From an uncultured Geobacteraceae bacterium (GTDB taxonomy: Bacteria > Desulfobacterota > Desulfuromonadia > Geobacterales > Pseudopelobacteraceae), in assembly GCA_903901875.1 (NCBI GenBank), contig CAIUSO010000015.1, positions 1-49,827 on the forward strand: DNA of 49,827 nt, in the 5' to 3' direction. The position numbers were made by a program, and so were the translations under genes. Position 1 is the stretch's first letter. The number at the start of each line of letters is the position of its first letter. A model generated the notes under the pieces. The model saw nothing but the letters and a program-made list of their open reading frames with translations, ran no database searches and was not told the origin of the DNA. Shown one piece after another: positions 36,313-44,885 of this stretch.

Positions 36313-38013
36313 TCAGATTTTGAACCGTTCACTCATCTCTTTCAGTTGTTCAGCAAGCTTGGCCAGATCTTCAGCACTCTCAAGAACCTGGGCACTGCCG
36401 CTGGAAATTTCTTTCACCGAGTTGCTGGTGCCGGCGATATCACTGGCTATGGTGTCGGCAACGCCGGCGGTCTGGGCGACATTCTGGTTCACTTCCTGCA
36501 TGCCATGGGCCGCCTGGGCGATATTGGAGGCTATCTCCTGCATTACCGCCGCCTGTTGCTCAATGGCAACCGCCGTGGTACCGATAATGCCGTTGACCTC
36601 CTGAATGACCCGGGAGATCTTTTCAATTTCTTCTACTGTCTCAGCGGTTGAACTCTGGATATTGTCGATCTTGTCCCTGATCCCCTCGGTTGCTGCAGCT
36701 GTCTGCTGAGCCAGCTCCTTTATCTCGGTGGCAACCACGGTAAACCCCTTGCCGGCGGCACCGGCGCGGGCAGCCTCAATGGTGGCGTTCAGTGCCAGCA
36801 GGTTGGTCTGTGCCGAAATTGCGGTGATGGTTTCAGTAACTTTATTGATCTCTCGGGCAGCTCTTCCTAAAGCGGTGATCTGCTGGGTTACCTTGTCCGC
36901 CTGCAGAACCGCCTGACCGGTGATGGTGCGGGCCAGGTCCGAGTTTTTGGCAACATCTGCGATGGTCACGGTCATCTCCTCGGTGGCACTGGCAACGGTG
37001 TTGACGTTGGCCGTTGCCTCTTCCATGGCCACCGACACTGACATCATGTTGGCACTCATCTCTTCGGCAGCGGCGGCCACACCCTGTGTACGGGACGAAG
37101 AGCTGTCGGCACTGGAGGTCAGCTGCCGCGAAACGGCAGATAACTCGGTTGATGACGAAGAGATGGTCTGCGCACTGACTTTCATTTCGGTAAACATCAC
37201 CCGAAGATTATCGACCATACCTTTCATCGCCCCGATGACGCTTGAGTCAAGACCCTTCTCGACATCAATACGTTGTGAAAGATCACCGTTTGCAACTCTC
37301 TGAACGATCTTGACAACTTCGCTCGGATCTCCGCCGAGTTGGGTTCTGATCCCGGAGATGATTACAAAGACTATGAACAGGGAGACAGGAATTGAGATGA
37401 CTGAGAGGAACAGAACGAACAGCTGAATTTTTCTACTGCTCTTTGCGGCATGTCCGTCAATCTCCTCCATCGCCTTATCCATTTTCAGCGAAAACTCCGT
37501 AATCAGTGTCTCAGACTGGTGAGTTGCCTCTTTGTACTGGGCTATGGCACTATTAGCGTCCTGAGGGGTGGTAATGGCTCTGTCCTTGATCTGAGAATAT
37601 ACTTTGTTAAAGCCGGCAGCATAGTTGTCAATATGTTTTATAACCGTTGCAATAATCTCTTTATCCTTACTCCCACCGGTGTAAGAGGGGGTGGATACCA
37701 GTTTTTCGGACTCAAGGATCCGTTTGTGGAAATGTTCCAAAGCTTCGTCCCACTTTTTTTTGTACTCTTCCATTTTGGTACTGTCGCCAATGTTAAGTAT
37801 CAGGTCTTTTTCATAGCGGCGCAGCATGTTTATGTTGGCCCTGGAGCGAAGGCCGTTTTCCATCAGTTTCCCCTCAACATGGGTAATTGAGTCTATGTAA
37901 TCCCGGAGCGTGCCCAAACCAAAATAGCTGGCAATACTGATGATAATAGTCAACAGGAGAACTGCTGAGAAGCTGAGGATGAGTCTGGTGCGAAGTTTCA
38001 TGTGGGATAACAT
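36313..38013 (-). CDS. Methyl-accepting chemotaxis protein with four-helix-bundle sensor
   Basis: The product is 566 residues. The first TM ([20 protein letters not shown]) is followed by a helical 4HB_MCP-type sensor ([34 protein letters not shown]). TM2 ([20 protein letters not shown]) precedes HAMP and the signalling hairpin. [13 protein letters not shown] sequence recurs in 4HB receptors of environmental bacteria. It is the MCP directly downstream of cheA and directly upstream of the PstS-like gene, so it is the first candidate partner of that binding protein. An AGAGGA site lies 7 bases before the ATG at 38013. Confidence 0.93.
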   Translation of the reverse strand: MLSHMKLRTRLILSFSAVLLLTIIISIASYFGLGTLRDYIDSITHVEGKLMENGLRSRANINMLRRYEKDLILNIGDSTKMEEYKKKWDEALEHFHKRILESEKLVSTPSYTGGSKDKEIIATVIKHIDNYAAGFNKVYSQIKDRAITTPQDANSAIAQYKEATHQSETLITEFSLKMDKAMEEIDGHAAKSSRKIQLFVLFLSVISIPVSLFIVFVIISGIRTQLGGDPSEVVKIVQRVANGDLSQRIDVEKGLDSSVIGAMKGMVDNLRVMFTEMKVSAQTISSSSTELSAVSRQLTSSADSSSSRTQGVAAAAEEMSANMMSVSVAMEEATANVNTVASATEEMTVTIADVAKNSDLARTITGQAVLQADKVTQQITALGRAAREINKVTETITAISAQTNLLALNATIEAARAGAAGKGFTVVATEIKELAQQTAAATEGIRDKIDNIQSSTAETVEEIEKISRVIQEVNGIIGTTAVAIEQQAAVMQEIASNIAQAAHGMQEVNQNVAQTAGVADTIASDIAGTSNSVKEISSGSAQVLESAEDLAKLAEQLKEMSERFKI

Positions 38014-38055
38014 TGCGTGTTCCTCTTGGTAGATTGTTTTGAATAAAAGTCAGTG

Positions 38056-41000
38056 TCAGTTTGTGTCGTGCAGAGCTGCAATAGCTTCCAGCAGCTTTTC
38101 CCGGTCAAGTTTCACCAGATAATTGGTCAGCCCCGCCCGGCGTCCTTTTTCAACATCCTCTTCACTGGCCAGTGAGGTAACAGCAATTACCGGCATGTTC
38201 TGGAACCGTTCGTCAGTTCTGATCCGTCGGGTCAGTTCGTAGCCGTTCATGTTCGGCATCTCGATATCGGTAACAACCAGATGAAACTGTTCCGATTGAC
38301 GGTCCAGGGTATTCCAGGCGATCTGGCCGTCTTCGCAGGCTACGACCTTGTATCCTTCATCAGTCATGAATTTTTTTATCTGGGCCCTGAAAAAGTCGGA
38401 ATCTTCTGCCAGCAGTACGGTTTTTCCAACTGAGGCCTCATAGCGGATCATGCGACGTTCCGTGAACCATTCCGGGTGGAGCGTTTCCACCAGTTCAAAG
38501 ATATCGACTATAATTACGGTGCGCTTCTTAAGAATAACCGAACCGAGAATTCCCGGTTGAGTCAGAATGGTATTATCAATGGCGACTCGCGATTCCACTG
38601 AGTCCACCGGGGTATTCGCAACAAGACCGATTTCTCGCCCGGCCACTTCAAAAACGATGACGACCAGATCCCCATCTTCATCCGGACCGTTAACATTGGC
38701 GGTATCGTTCACCATCACCAATGGCATGATCTGACTCCGGTACTGCATGACCCGGCGCCCTCCGACCGTTTCTATGTCAGCTGCGGTTATTTTCTCGACT
38801 CGGGCCACCAACTCAAGCGGAACGGCAAGTTGCTGATCCGTGCCGTAGCAGAAAGTGAGCAGAGCCTGGTTTTCGGCATCATCAACAGCCACTGCTTGAC
38901 TGAGCTGTTTGTCTCGCGTTGCCGCTGACAGAGCATCAATGCCGCTGGAAGCCCCCAATCCGGGAGTATCGAGAATTAGTGCCACTTTGCCGTCACCCAT
39001 AATGGTTGCACCGGCGAATTCCCGGATATGTTTCAGATGCCGTCCAAGCGGTTTAACCACGATCTCTTCTGAATCAAACAGTTTCTGTACGACAACCGCG
39101 TACTGCATACTGCCGGTGGTGACTATTACCATGTTGATGTCACGGGAGGTGTCATTGGTCCACTCTGCGGTTGCCGTCGTATCGCCGTGGTTTATGTTGA
39201 GGCTGTTTGCCAGGCGGATGATCGGAATTATGCTGCCGCGCAGCGAGAGCACATTGGCATCGCCGACCCTCTCAATCCGCTCTCTGATTTTGGCCGCCTC
39301 TATACGGATGGTCTCTACGACATTGGCCTGCGGAATGGCGAAGCGTTGCTGATCCGCTTCGACAAACAGTGAGGGGATGATGGCAAGGGTGAGCGGCAGC
39401 TTGATCCTGAAGATAGAACCTTTTCCCAGTTCCGACTCGATTTCAATCTGACCATTGAGCTTCTCGATGTTGCTCTTTACCACGTCCATACCGACGCCCC
39501 GTCCAGAGATATCGGTTACCTTTTCAGCGGTGGAAAAGCCGGGCATCATGATCAGGAACCGTTTCTCCTTATCTGACATCTGCCGTGACTGTTCCTGCGT
39601 TATCAGCCCCTTCGATACTGCCGCGGCCGCGACTTTTTCCGGATCGATGCCGCCACCATCGTCAATGATCTCGATAATAACCTGCCCCGCTTCGTGGTAC
39701 GCGTTGAGCTGCAGATTTCCCGTGGCGGCTTTGCCGGAAGATCGTCTCTTTTCCGGAAATTCAATACCGTGGTCCACCGCGTTGCGTACCAGATGGGTCA
39801 AAGGATCACTCAGACCTTCTATAATGGTTTTATCCAGCTCAACCTCTTTGCCGTTTATCGCCAGATTAATCTCTTTGCCGAGATCACGAGACATATCGCG
39901 GACAACACGGGTGAAGCGATTGAAGACAGTGCCGATCGGCTGCATTCTCGTCAGCATAATCGCTTCCTGAAGCTCGGAGGTGACCGTATTGATACGCTGA
40001 CCGGCGGCCTTGATGGCATGGGCGTCACTGCGACTGATGGCCTGGAGCAGCTGATTTCTCCCCAGCACCATCTCCCCGGCCAGATTCATCAGGATGTCCA
40101 GCACCGCAACGTTGATACGCAGGGTCGAATCGCTTGCCGGAGCGGCAGGAAGTTCCGCTTTTGACACAGCCCGACTGGTGACCGGTACGGTTGTCAGCGG
40201 AACCGGCTGGTTGCTCTGCTGCGGAGCCGGTATCAGGTTGGTATCGCTCCCTTTGGCCGCTTGAAGGGACTGCTTTTCCTTTTTCATCTCACCGACCTGG
40301 TTCAGTAATGAATCGATGCGTGCCACGTCAATGCTGAGCGGGACATCGACAGCCGGAACAGAATGCCCGGCTTCTTGTACGGAGATCATCGCAGCAGATG
40401 CGCCAGCAATCACCACCGTAAATTTGTCTACGGCTATCTTGAGCGTTTCTGCCAGCTCCTGAACGGTACGTGAGCTGGAGATAAGAGCATAAAAAGGGAT
40501 CTTGCTCACCGGCTCATCATCAAGGGTACCAATACCTGACAACGGGACTATGCTTTCCAGCAGCATCCCGCAGCTGTCAATGGTACGGATCAGGTCGTGG
40601 GGGGTACGCCAGAGCCGGTGTACGTCATGGATAAGGTCAAATTCGGCCAGGATCACCGAGTTCCCCTCCTTGGCAGCCTGGTTAAGGTCAAATTCAGACA
40701 CCTCTATCGTTTCAATCCCCTCCGGTAATGGTATCTGCACCGTCCGTTCTGTCGGGTTACCCCCCGATTGACCGCTGCTTAACTCCGGAACAATAACCCG
40801 GGAGAGTGCCTCCACCAGAGCAGAAATGTCAGTCCGTTCGCTTTCCTGATGATTATTAATCATCTCCCGTAATTTATCGAACGAGATGAGCATGACGTTG
40901 ACGACTTCAGGAGTTGGCACCAGTTCCCGGTTACGCACCAGGCAGAGGACATTCTCGATTTTGTGCGACAAATCCTTGATGGTATTCAGATTGAGAAAGC

Positions 41001-41169
41001 CGGCCCCCCCCTTGATGGAATGGGCGGCACGAAACACCTTGTTGACAAGATCCGCATTAATGTTTTCCCCCTGCTCCTCAATCGTGAGGAGATCACTCTC
41101 AATGTGCGCCAGGTGCTCACGTGACTCCTCGATATATTCGGAAATCAGTTCATCATCGATAATATCCAT
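38056..41169 (-). CDS. cheA: Hybrid chemotaxis histidine kinase CheA with C-terminal receiver
   Basis: The product is 1037 residues. The HPt domain has phosphoacceptor His50 in FRAAHSIKGGAGFL. The region ~150-260 (LNQAAKEGNSVILAEFDL) is a P2-like or regulatory domain repeated in such hybrids. The dimerisation domain lies at ~350-420 (VLDILMNLAGEMVLGRNQLL). The HATPase carries LTHLVRNAVDHGIE, DDGGGI and GRGVGMDVV. Two CheW-type domains follow (LPLTLAIIPSLFVEADQQRF and LTFCYGTDQQLAVPLELV), then a REC domain (LVVTDIEMPNMNGYEL). CheA phosphorylates response regulators in response to MCP state. The fused REC may act as a phosphate sink or relay. AAGGAG precedes the ATG by 8 bases. No separate CheY gene is seen in the cluster. 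Confidence 0.95.
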   Translation of the reverse strand: MDIIDDELISEYIEESREHLAHIESDLLTIEEQGENINADLVNKVFRAAHSIKGGAGFLNLNTIKDLSHKIENVLCLVRNRELVPTPEVVNVMLISFDKLREMINNHQESERTDISALVEALSRVIVPELSSGQSGGNPTERTVQIPLPEGIETIEVSEFDLNQAAKEGNSVILAEFDLIHDVHRLWRTPHDLIRTIDSCGMLLESIVPLSGIGTLDDEPVSKIPFYALISSSRTVQELAETLKIAVDKFTVVIAGASAAMISVQEAGHSVPAVDVPLSIDVARIDSLLNQVGEMKKEKQSLQAAKGSDTNLIPAPQQSNQPVPLTTVPVTSRAVSKAELPAAPASDSTLRINVAVLDILMNLAGEMVLGRNQLLQAISRSDAHAIKAAGQRINTVTSELQEAIMLTRMQPIGTVFNRFTRVVRDMSRDLGKEINLAINGKEVELDKTIIEGLSDPLTHLVRNAVDHGIEFPEKRRSSGKAATGNLQLNAYHEAGQVIIEIIDDGGGIDPEKVAAAAVSKGLITQEQSRQMSDKEKRFLIMMPGFSTAEKVTDISGRGVGMDVVKSNIEKLNGQIEIESELGKGSIFRIKLPLTLAIIPSLFVEADQQRFAIPQANVVETIRIEAAKIRERIERVGDANVLSLRGSIIPIIRLANSLNINHGDTTATAEWTNDTSRDINMVIVTTGSMQYAVVVQKLFDSEEIVVKPLGRHLKHIREFAGATIMGDGKVALILDTPGLGASSGIDALSAATRDKQLSQAVAVDDAENQALLTFCYGTDQQLAVPLELVARVEKITAADIETVGGRRVMQYRSQIMPLVMVNDTANVNGPDEDGDLVVIVFEVAGREIGLVANTPVDSVESRVAIDNTILTQPGILGSVILKKRTVIIVDIFELVETLHPEWFTERRMIRYEASVGKTVLLAEDSDFFRAQIKKFMTDEGYKVVACEDGQIAWNTLDRQSEQFHLVVTDIEMPNMNGYELTRRIRTDERFQNMPVIAVTSLASEEDVEKGRRAGLTNYLVKLDREKLLEAIAALHDTN

Positions 41170-41184
41170 GCAGACGGCTCCTTG

Positions 41185-41490
41185 TCAGGCGGAAGTAACT
41201 GAAAAATGTTGGGTGAGACGCATGCTCCGAAAAAGATCGTACAGCTCTTTGGATGCATTAATAACGGAGAAGGTCCCGCCGGCTTTTTTCAAGGAATTAT
41301 GGGCTGAAATCATCACGCCAAGCCCCATGGAGTCGATCATCTTGACTTCAGACAGGTCTACAATCAACTCTGTTATCCCCTCAGCCAGAAGCTGTTTGAA
41401 TTCTGTTCGTATCGTTTCAATTTCACTGACTACAACGTTGACAGTGGGGCTGAAAATAGCCCGTGACCCCTCTTTGAACACCTTGGACAT
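41185..41490 (-). CDS. STAS-domain anti-sigma factor antagonist
   Basis: The 101-residue product is a single STAS domain of the SpoIIAA/RsbV type, with the phosphorylatable Ser in VKMIDSMGLGVMISAHN and the N-terminal beta strand FSPTVNVVVSEIETIRTEF. Such proteins bind an anti-sigma kinase or another partner when unphosphorylated. The gene lies between the PP2C phosphatase gene and cheA, 15 bases upstream of the cheA start. The phosphatase is the obvious enzyme to dephosphorylate it. No RsbW/SpoIIAB-type kinase gene is visible in the window. Confidence 0.93.
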   Translation of the reverse strand: MSKVFKEGSRAIFSPTVNVVVSEIETIRTEFKQLLAEGITELIVDLSEVKMIDSMGLGVMISAHNSLKKAGGTFSVINASKELYDLFRSMRLTQHFSVTSA

Positions 41491-41576
41491 TATCTTATTC
41501 TCCCTTTTTTATATGTTTCTCCATGGGAACCGTCACCTTGGTTACTCTCTCATTGAATTCAACCGCGCATAACCAT

Positions 41577-42698
41577 CTAAACCTCAACCCCTAAAAGAAT
41601 AATATCGTCACCAGGCACAACATCTGCCGGAAAACTACGGGAACAGATGGTGCTTACCGCCGTCACTAACGGTAGATAAGCGGTCTCCTGACACAATGTC
41701 GTGAGCTTGCTGATGCCCTCCATGCGATCCATACTTTCACTGTTCTGTTCAACCAATCCGTCGGTGTAGATAAAGAGTCGGTCTCCCTTTTTGACCTGTG
41801 TGGTCAATGGGTGGAGTACCAGTTCCTCAAATACGCCAAGTATATCTCCCTCGGCTTCAAGCAGGGTTGCCGAGCCGTCAACGGAGAGATGAATAACCGG
41901 CAGATGGCCGGCATTTACCAGGGTTGCCATGCCGGCAGAGCGGTCAAGGTTGATAAAAGAAGCGGTCATGTGCATGCCGTTGCAGTAGAAAAGCGGAATG
42001 ATGCCGCGGTTAATGGAGCACACGATGTCGGTTGATGAATTGTTCCCCTGTACTGCCTGGTGGAAAAGAGCCTTGATGGCCGAGGTATTGAATGATACAT
42101 CGAGGTCATGCCCACTGATGTCGGCGATAAAATAGGCGAAGCTGTCATCTTTCATACGACAGACATCATAAAAGTCACCACCGGCGGCATGGACGGCCCG
42201 ATAACTGACGGCAAAAGCAGCGTCCGGCATGTCGTCAGGTTTGACCAGCATACCATGCTGGGCACTCTGCAGCTTGTCGAGAATGGTATGCTCTTTGCGG
42301 ACTGCAGCCACGTACCGGTCCCTCAGCTTGAGGTGCAGTGCCACTCGTGCTATAACCTCTGCTCTTTCAAACGGTTTGGTAACGAAGTCAACTGCACCGT
42401 TGGTAAAACCGGACACCTTGATGTCGATAGAGTCAACGGCTGAAATGAAAATAACCGGAATATCAGTTGTGCGCGGATCTGCTTTCAGAATTCTGCAGGT
42501 CGTTATGCCATCTTCCCCCGGCATGGTGATATCAAGCAGTATTATGTCCGGTTGCTCCTTAAGTGCCAGGAGTCTCCCCTCACGGCCGGAAAGTGCAGAA
42601 ATGACCTGATAGCCTGCGTTTCGAAGCATTGCTGCAAGAAGCGAAATATTCAATGGAATATCATCAATTATAAGTACGGTACCGAGAGTAGTGTTCAT
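41577..42698 (-). CDS. Response regulator with PP2C-type (SpoIIE/RsbU) phosphatase domain
   Basis: The product is 373 residues from ATG 42698; AAGGGA lies about 10 bases upstream, and the in-frame upstream start at 42722 adds only a short unrelated tail. The N-terminal REC domain (VLIIDDIPLNISLLAAMLRN, IILLDITMPGEDG) is joined through a helical linker to a SpoIIE domain with HAAGGDFYDVCRMKDDSFAY and IADISGHDLDVSF metal-binding motifs. Phosphorylation of the receiver, most simply by the neighbouring CheA, would control dephosphorylation of the STAS protein. It lacks the HATPase kinase domain found in three-domain homologues such as HsbR. It is the first gene of the cluster. Confidence 0.93.
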   Translation of the reverse strand: MNTTLGTVLIIDDIPLNISLLAAMLRNAGYQVISALSGREGRLLALKEQPDIILLDITMPGEDGITTCRILKADPRTTDIPVIFISAVDSIDIKVSGFTNGAVDFVTKPFERAEVIARVALHLKLRDRYVAAVRKEHTILDKLQSAQHGMLVKPDDMPDAAFAVSYRAVHAAGGDFYDVCRMKDDSFAYFIADISGHDLDVSFNTSAIKALFHQAVQGNNSSTDIVCSINRGIIPLFYCNGMHMTASFINLDRSAGMATLVNAGHLPVIHLSVDGSATLLEAEGDILGVFEELVLHPLTTQVKKGDRLFIYTDGLVEQNSESMDRMEGISKLTTLCQETAYLPLVTAVSTICSRSFPADVVPGDDIILLGVEV

Positions 42699-42722
42699 GT
42701 GGTTAGTGTCCCTTTGACGCAA

Positions 42723-43073
42723 CCAGGCACCCGGAAATGCTTGATACCGGAGCCGAGTGTTTTTGAAACCATTTCGATTCGAATTATGTAATTACGCGTG
42801 ATCGCCTTCAGTTCTCGACAATAAGGAAAGGGAGGTGACATACTATTCCTGATTATGTGTAAAAATCAATAAATAACATTATAATAGGCAATATATTTAA
42901 GATTAATTAAGATGTCCACTAATTTATTAACCGTCTGAGACAGATACGTGTAAGGGCTTTATAATCGGGGAGAAATCGACTGAAAGTCTTTTGGATTGGA
43001 TGTGATTAAGATATGACATAGATGCGGAATGATGCCGTAGTTTAATTTCTGAGGAGAGGAATCTGTCGGACAC
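42723..43073. other. AT-rich non-coding gap
   Basis: The gap separates two minus-strand genes, REC-PilZ (ends 43074) and REC-PP2C (starts 42698). It is more AT-rich than its surroundings and contains the candidate promoter at 42878-42906. No convincing ORF, terminator hairpin or RNA gene is seen. Confidence 0.5.
42878..42906 (-). promoter_or_regulatory. Candidate promoter of the chemosensory cluster
   Basis: On the minus strand a perfect -10 TATAAT (42883-42878) is preceded at 17-base spacing by TTAATC (42906-42901), a poor -35. It lies about 180 bases upstream of the first cluster gene, in AT-rich DNA. The call is tentative. Confidence 0.3.
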
Positions 43074-43778
43074 CTAGGTGTTGTCGTTGATGAACATGGC
43101 GAGCTTAGCGTGTGCTTCTTCTGGAACAGAGGTAAATTCAATGCCGTACCCTTTTTGATCAGGGTTTTCCTGGCGGACCTTGGTGTTTTCCCAGACGACC
43201 TTGCCTATTGCGCTGAAAACGGTGTTCTCGGTATCCGGCAAAGTGAAGGTGAAGTGCAAGTCGCACCTTCTCTCAAGCACGTGCTCGATAGTGAGATAGA
43301 TTCCCTTCTGGCTCAGGTCATGGACCATGCCAGACAGTGGGGCACCAAAGCTATCGATAACATCAACCTTGATATGGCACTTGATCCTGGCGTTACTCCT
43401 TTCAACTGCTGGCAGAAGATTGCGGAGGGTATCCATAAAGGAGTTGCGCTCCAGGGGGCGGAGCAACAGAGAGTTACAGTTGACACCGTGTGCCTGGCAC
43501 TGTTCCAGCTCCCCCGGCCTGTTTTTGTCTGCGATGAGAACAACCTTGATGTCCTGCAGGCTTGGAATGTCCTTGATTGCTCTGCAGCAGTCGGCACCGG
43601 AAACTTCAGGCATTGCCGCATCCATAAACACGATATCAGGGTGCTCAATCTGGCAGATACGAAATGCATCCTGACCGCTGTTCGCGGTAAAGATGGTCAC
43701 AGCAGAAGCCTGGAGGTAGCTTTTTTGAACTTCGATAAACATATCGACATCGTCAACCAGTAGTATTTTTATCAACAT
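43074..43778 (-). CDS. Response regulator with PilZ-like domain
   Basis: The product is 234 residues. The REC domain (ILLVDDVDMFIEVQKSYLQ, PDIVFMDAAMPEVSGADCC, LLLRPLERNSF) is followed from about residue 125 by a PilZ-like domain, with an RXXXR-like RSNAR and DLSQKGIYL (D/NXSXXG motif), ending VPEEAHAKLAMF. PilZ domains bind cyclic di-GMP, so the protein may join phosphorylation and c-di-GMP signals. The arginine motif is not perfectly canonical and binding is uncertain. It lies upstream of the chemosensory cluster in the same orientation, separated by 375 bases, and could be one of its outputs. The ATG at 43778 is only 3 bases from AGGAG; a TTG one codon later has better spacing. Confidence 0.88.
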   Translation of the reverse strand: MLIKILLVDDVDMFIEVQKSYLQASAVTIFTANSGQDAFRICQIEHPDIVFMDAAMPEVSGADCCRAIKDIPSLQDIKVVLIADKNRPGELEQCQAHGVNCNSLLLRPLERNSFMDTLRNLLPAVERSNARIKCHIKVDVIDSFGAPLSGMVHDLSQKGIYLTIEHVLERRCDLHFTFTLPDTENTVFSAIGKVVWENTKVRQENPDQKGYGIEFTSVPEEAHAKLAMFINDNT

Positions 43779-44048
43779 GTACTCCTATACCTTTGCTATT
43801 TCAACGGTGAAACAATAACACCAGAAAGAAGTCGCAGTCAATGCGTTTATCAATATTACCGGTACCCCCTCCATGTTGGGTATTGACTTGATTATTTCAC
43901 AGATGAAGGTAAAACGAAACCATGAATAGCCATTATTCTGGTTGCCGAAGTGTCCTGTTCCAAATATAAGATACATTCCATTCATTATGCTGTATATTGC
44001 GTATTCTGTAACGGGGGGTGTTGCAGTTCTCTTGAAGGAGTACCTGTC

Positions 44049-44849
44049 ATGTTCCACTGGTTCCGCGAACATCTCCGACACAAAGCGCGAAAGCGCCCAT
44101 TCCCCCCGGAGTGGGACCATTTTGTCCGTGCAAACGTGCCTTACTACTGCATGCTCGATGACAGCGAGCGTGCCGAGCTGTGCGGGACAATGCAGGTCTT
44201 TCTGGAGGAGAAGAACTGGGAGGGATGCGGAGGCCTCGACCTTACCGACGAAATTCGTGTCACCATCGCAGCCCAAGCGTGCATACTGCAACTGGCACTC
44301 CCCCATGACTACTATCGCAACGTAGATTCGATCCTTGTCTACCCATCCACCATTGTGACCACAGAGCATACCCCAGGCGTCTTTGAGCGCGTAGTTAGTC
44401 CGCTGGAAGCATCCACACCCATCCTGGGCCAAGCCTTCGCCAGAGGTCCTGTCATTCTGGTGTGGGACGCAGTACTACGAGGGGCGCGCCACCCCGAGAG
44501 GGGGCATAACGTGGTTTACCATGAATTTGCCCACAAGCTTGACATGCTCGATGGATCCGCCGATGGCACCCCCTCTTTCGCCGACCACGACCAACTTGCC
44601 GAATGGGTGGCTGTATGTTCCCGCGAATTCTTGCGATTGCGCCATCTCGCGGAGAAAGGCCACAAAACATTTCTCGACTCCTATGGTGCGAAGAACGAGG
44701 CTGAATTCTTTGCAGTGGCCACTGAAGAGTTTTTTGACCGCCCCCTCGCTCTCCAACAACACTCCCCCGACCTCTACCGTGTGCTAAGTGCCTATTATTG
44801 CCAGGATCCGGCAGGGCGTAAGAATCGCGCCAGGAAAAAATTGACGTGA
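44049..44849 (+). CDS. mtfA: M90 family zinc peptidase MtfA
   Basis: The product is 266 residues from ATG 44049; AAGGAG lies 8 bases upstream. The zinc motif HEFAH followed by KLDMLDG is the M90 signature; the third ligand is probably in ATEEFFDRP. Start and sequence (MFHWFREHLRHKARKRPFPP) match MtfA-type proteins, which in E. coli bind the glucose repressor Mlc and have aminopeptidase activity. It is a monocistronic gene, divergent from REC-PilZ and convergent with acnA. A minus-strand reading frame (43785-44432) overlapping it is a shadow. Confidence 0.93.
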   Translation: MFHWFREHLRHKARKRPFPPEWDHFVRANVPYYCMLDDSERAELCGTMQVFLEEKNWEGCGGLDLTDEIRVTIAAQACILQLALPHDYYRNVDSILVYPSTIVTTEHTPGVFERVVSPLEASTPILGQAFARGPVILVWDAVLRGARHPERGHNVVYHEFAHKLDMLDGSADGTPSFADHDQLAEWVAVCSREFLRLRHLAEKGHKTFLDSYGAKNEAEFFAVATEEFFDRPLALQQHSPDLYRVLSAYYCQDPAGRKNRARKKLT

Positions 44850-44885
44850 CGTTGTCGATCTGCGGACTCGTCAAGTCAAGTAAGT

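Noticed and set aside
43785..44432. 215-codon minus-strand reading frame opposite mtfA
   Set aside because: It lies antisense to a convincing M90 peptidase with intact HEFAH, has no recognisable domain and lacks a good ribosome-binding site.
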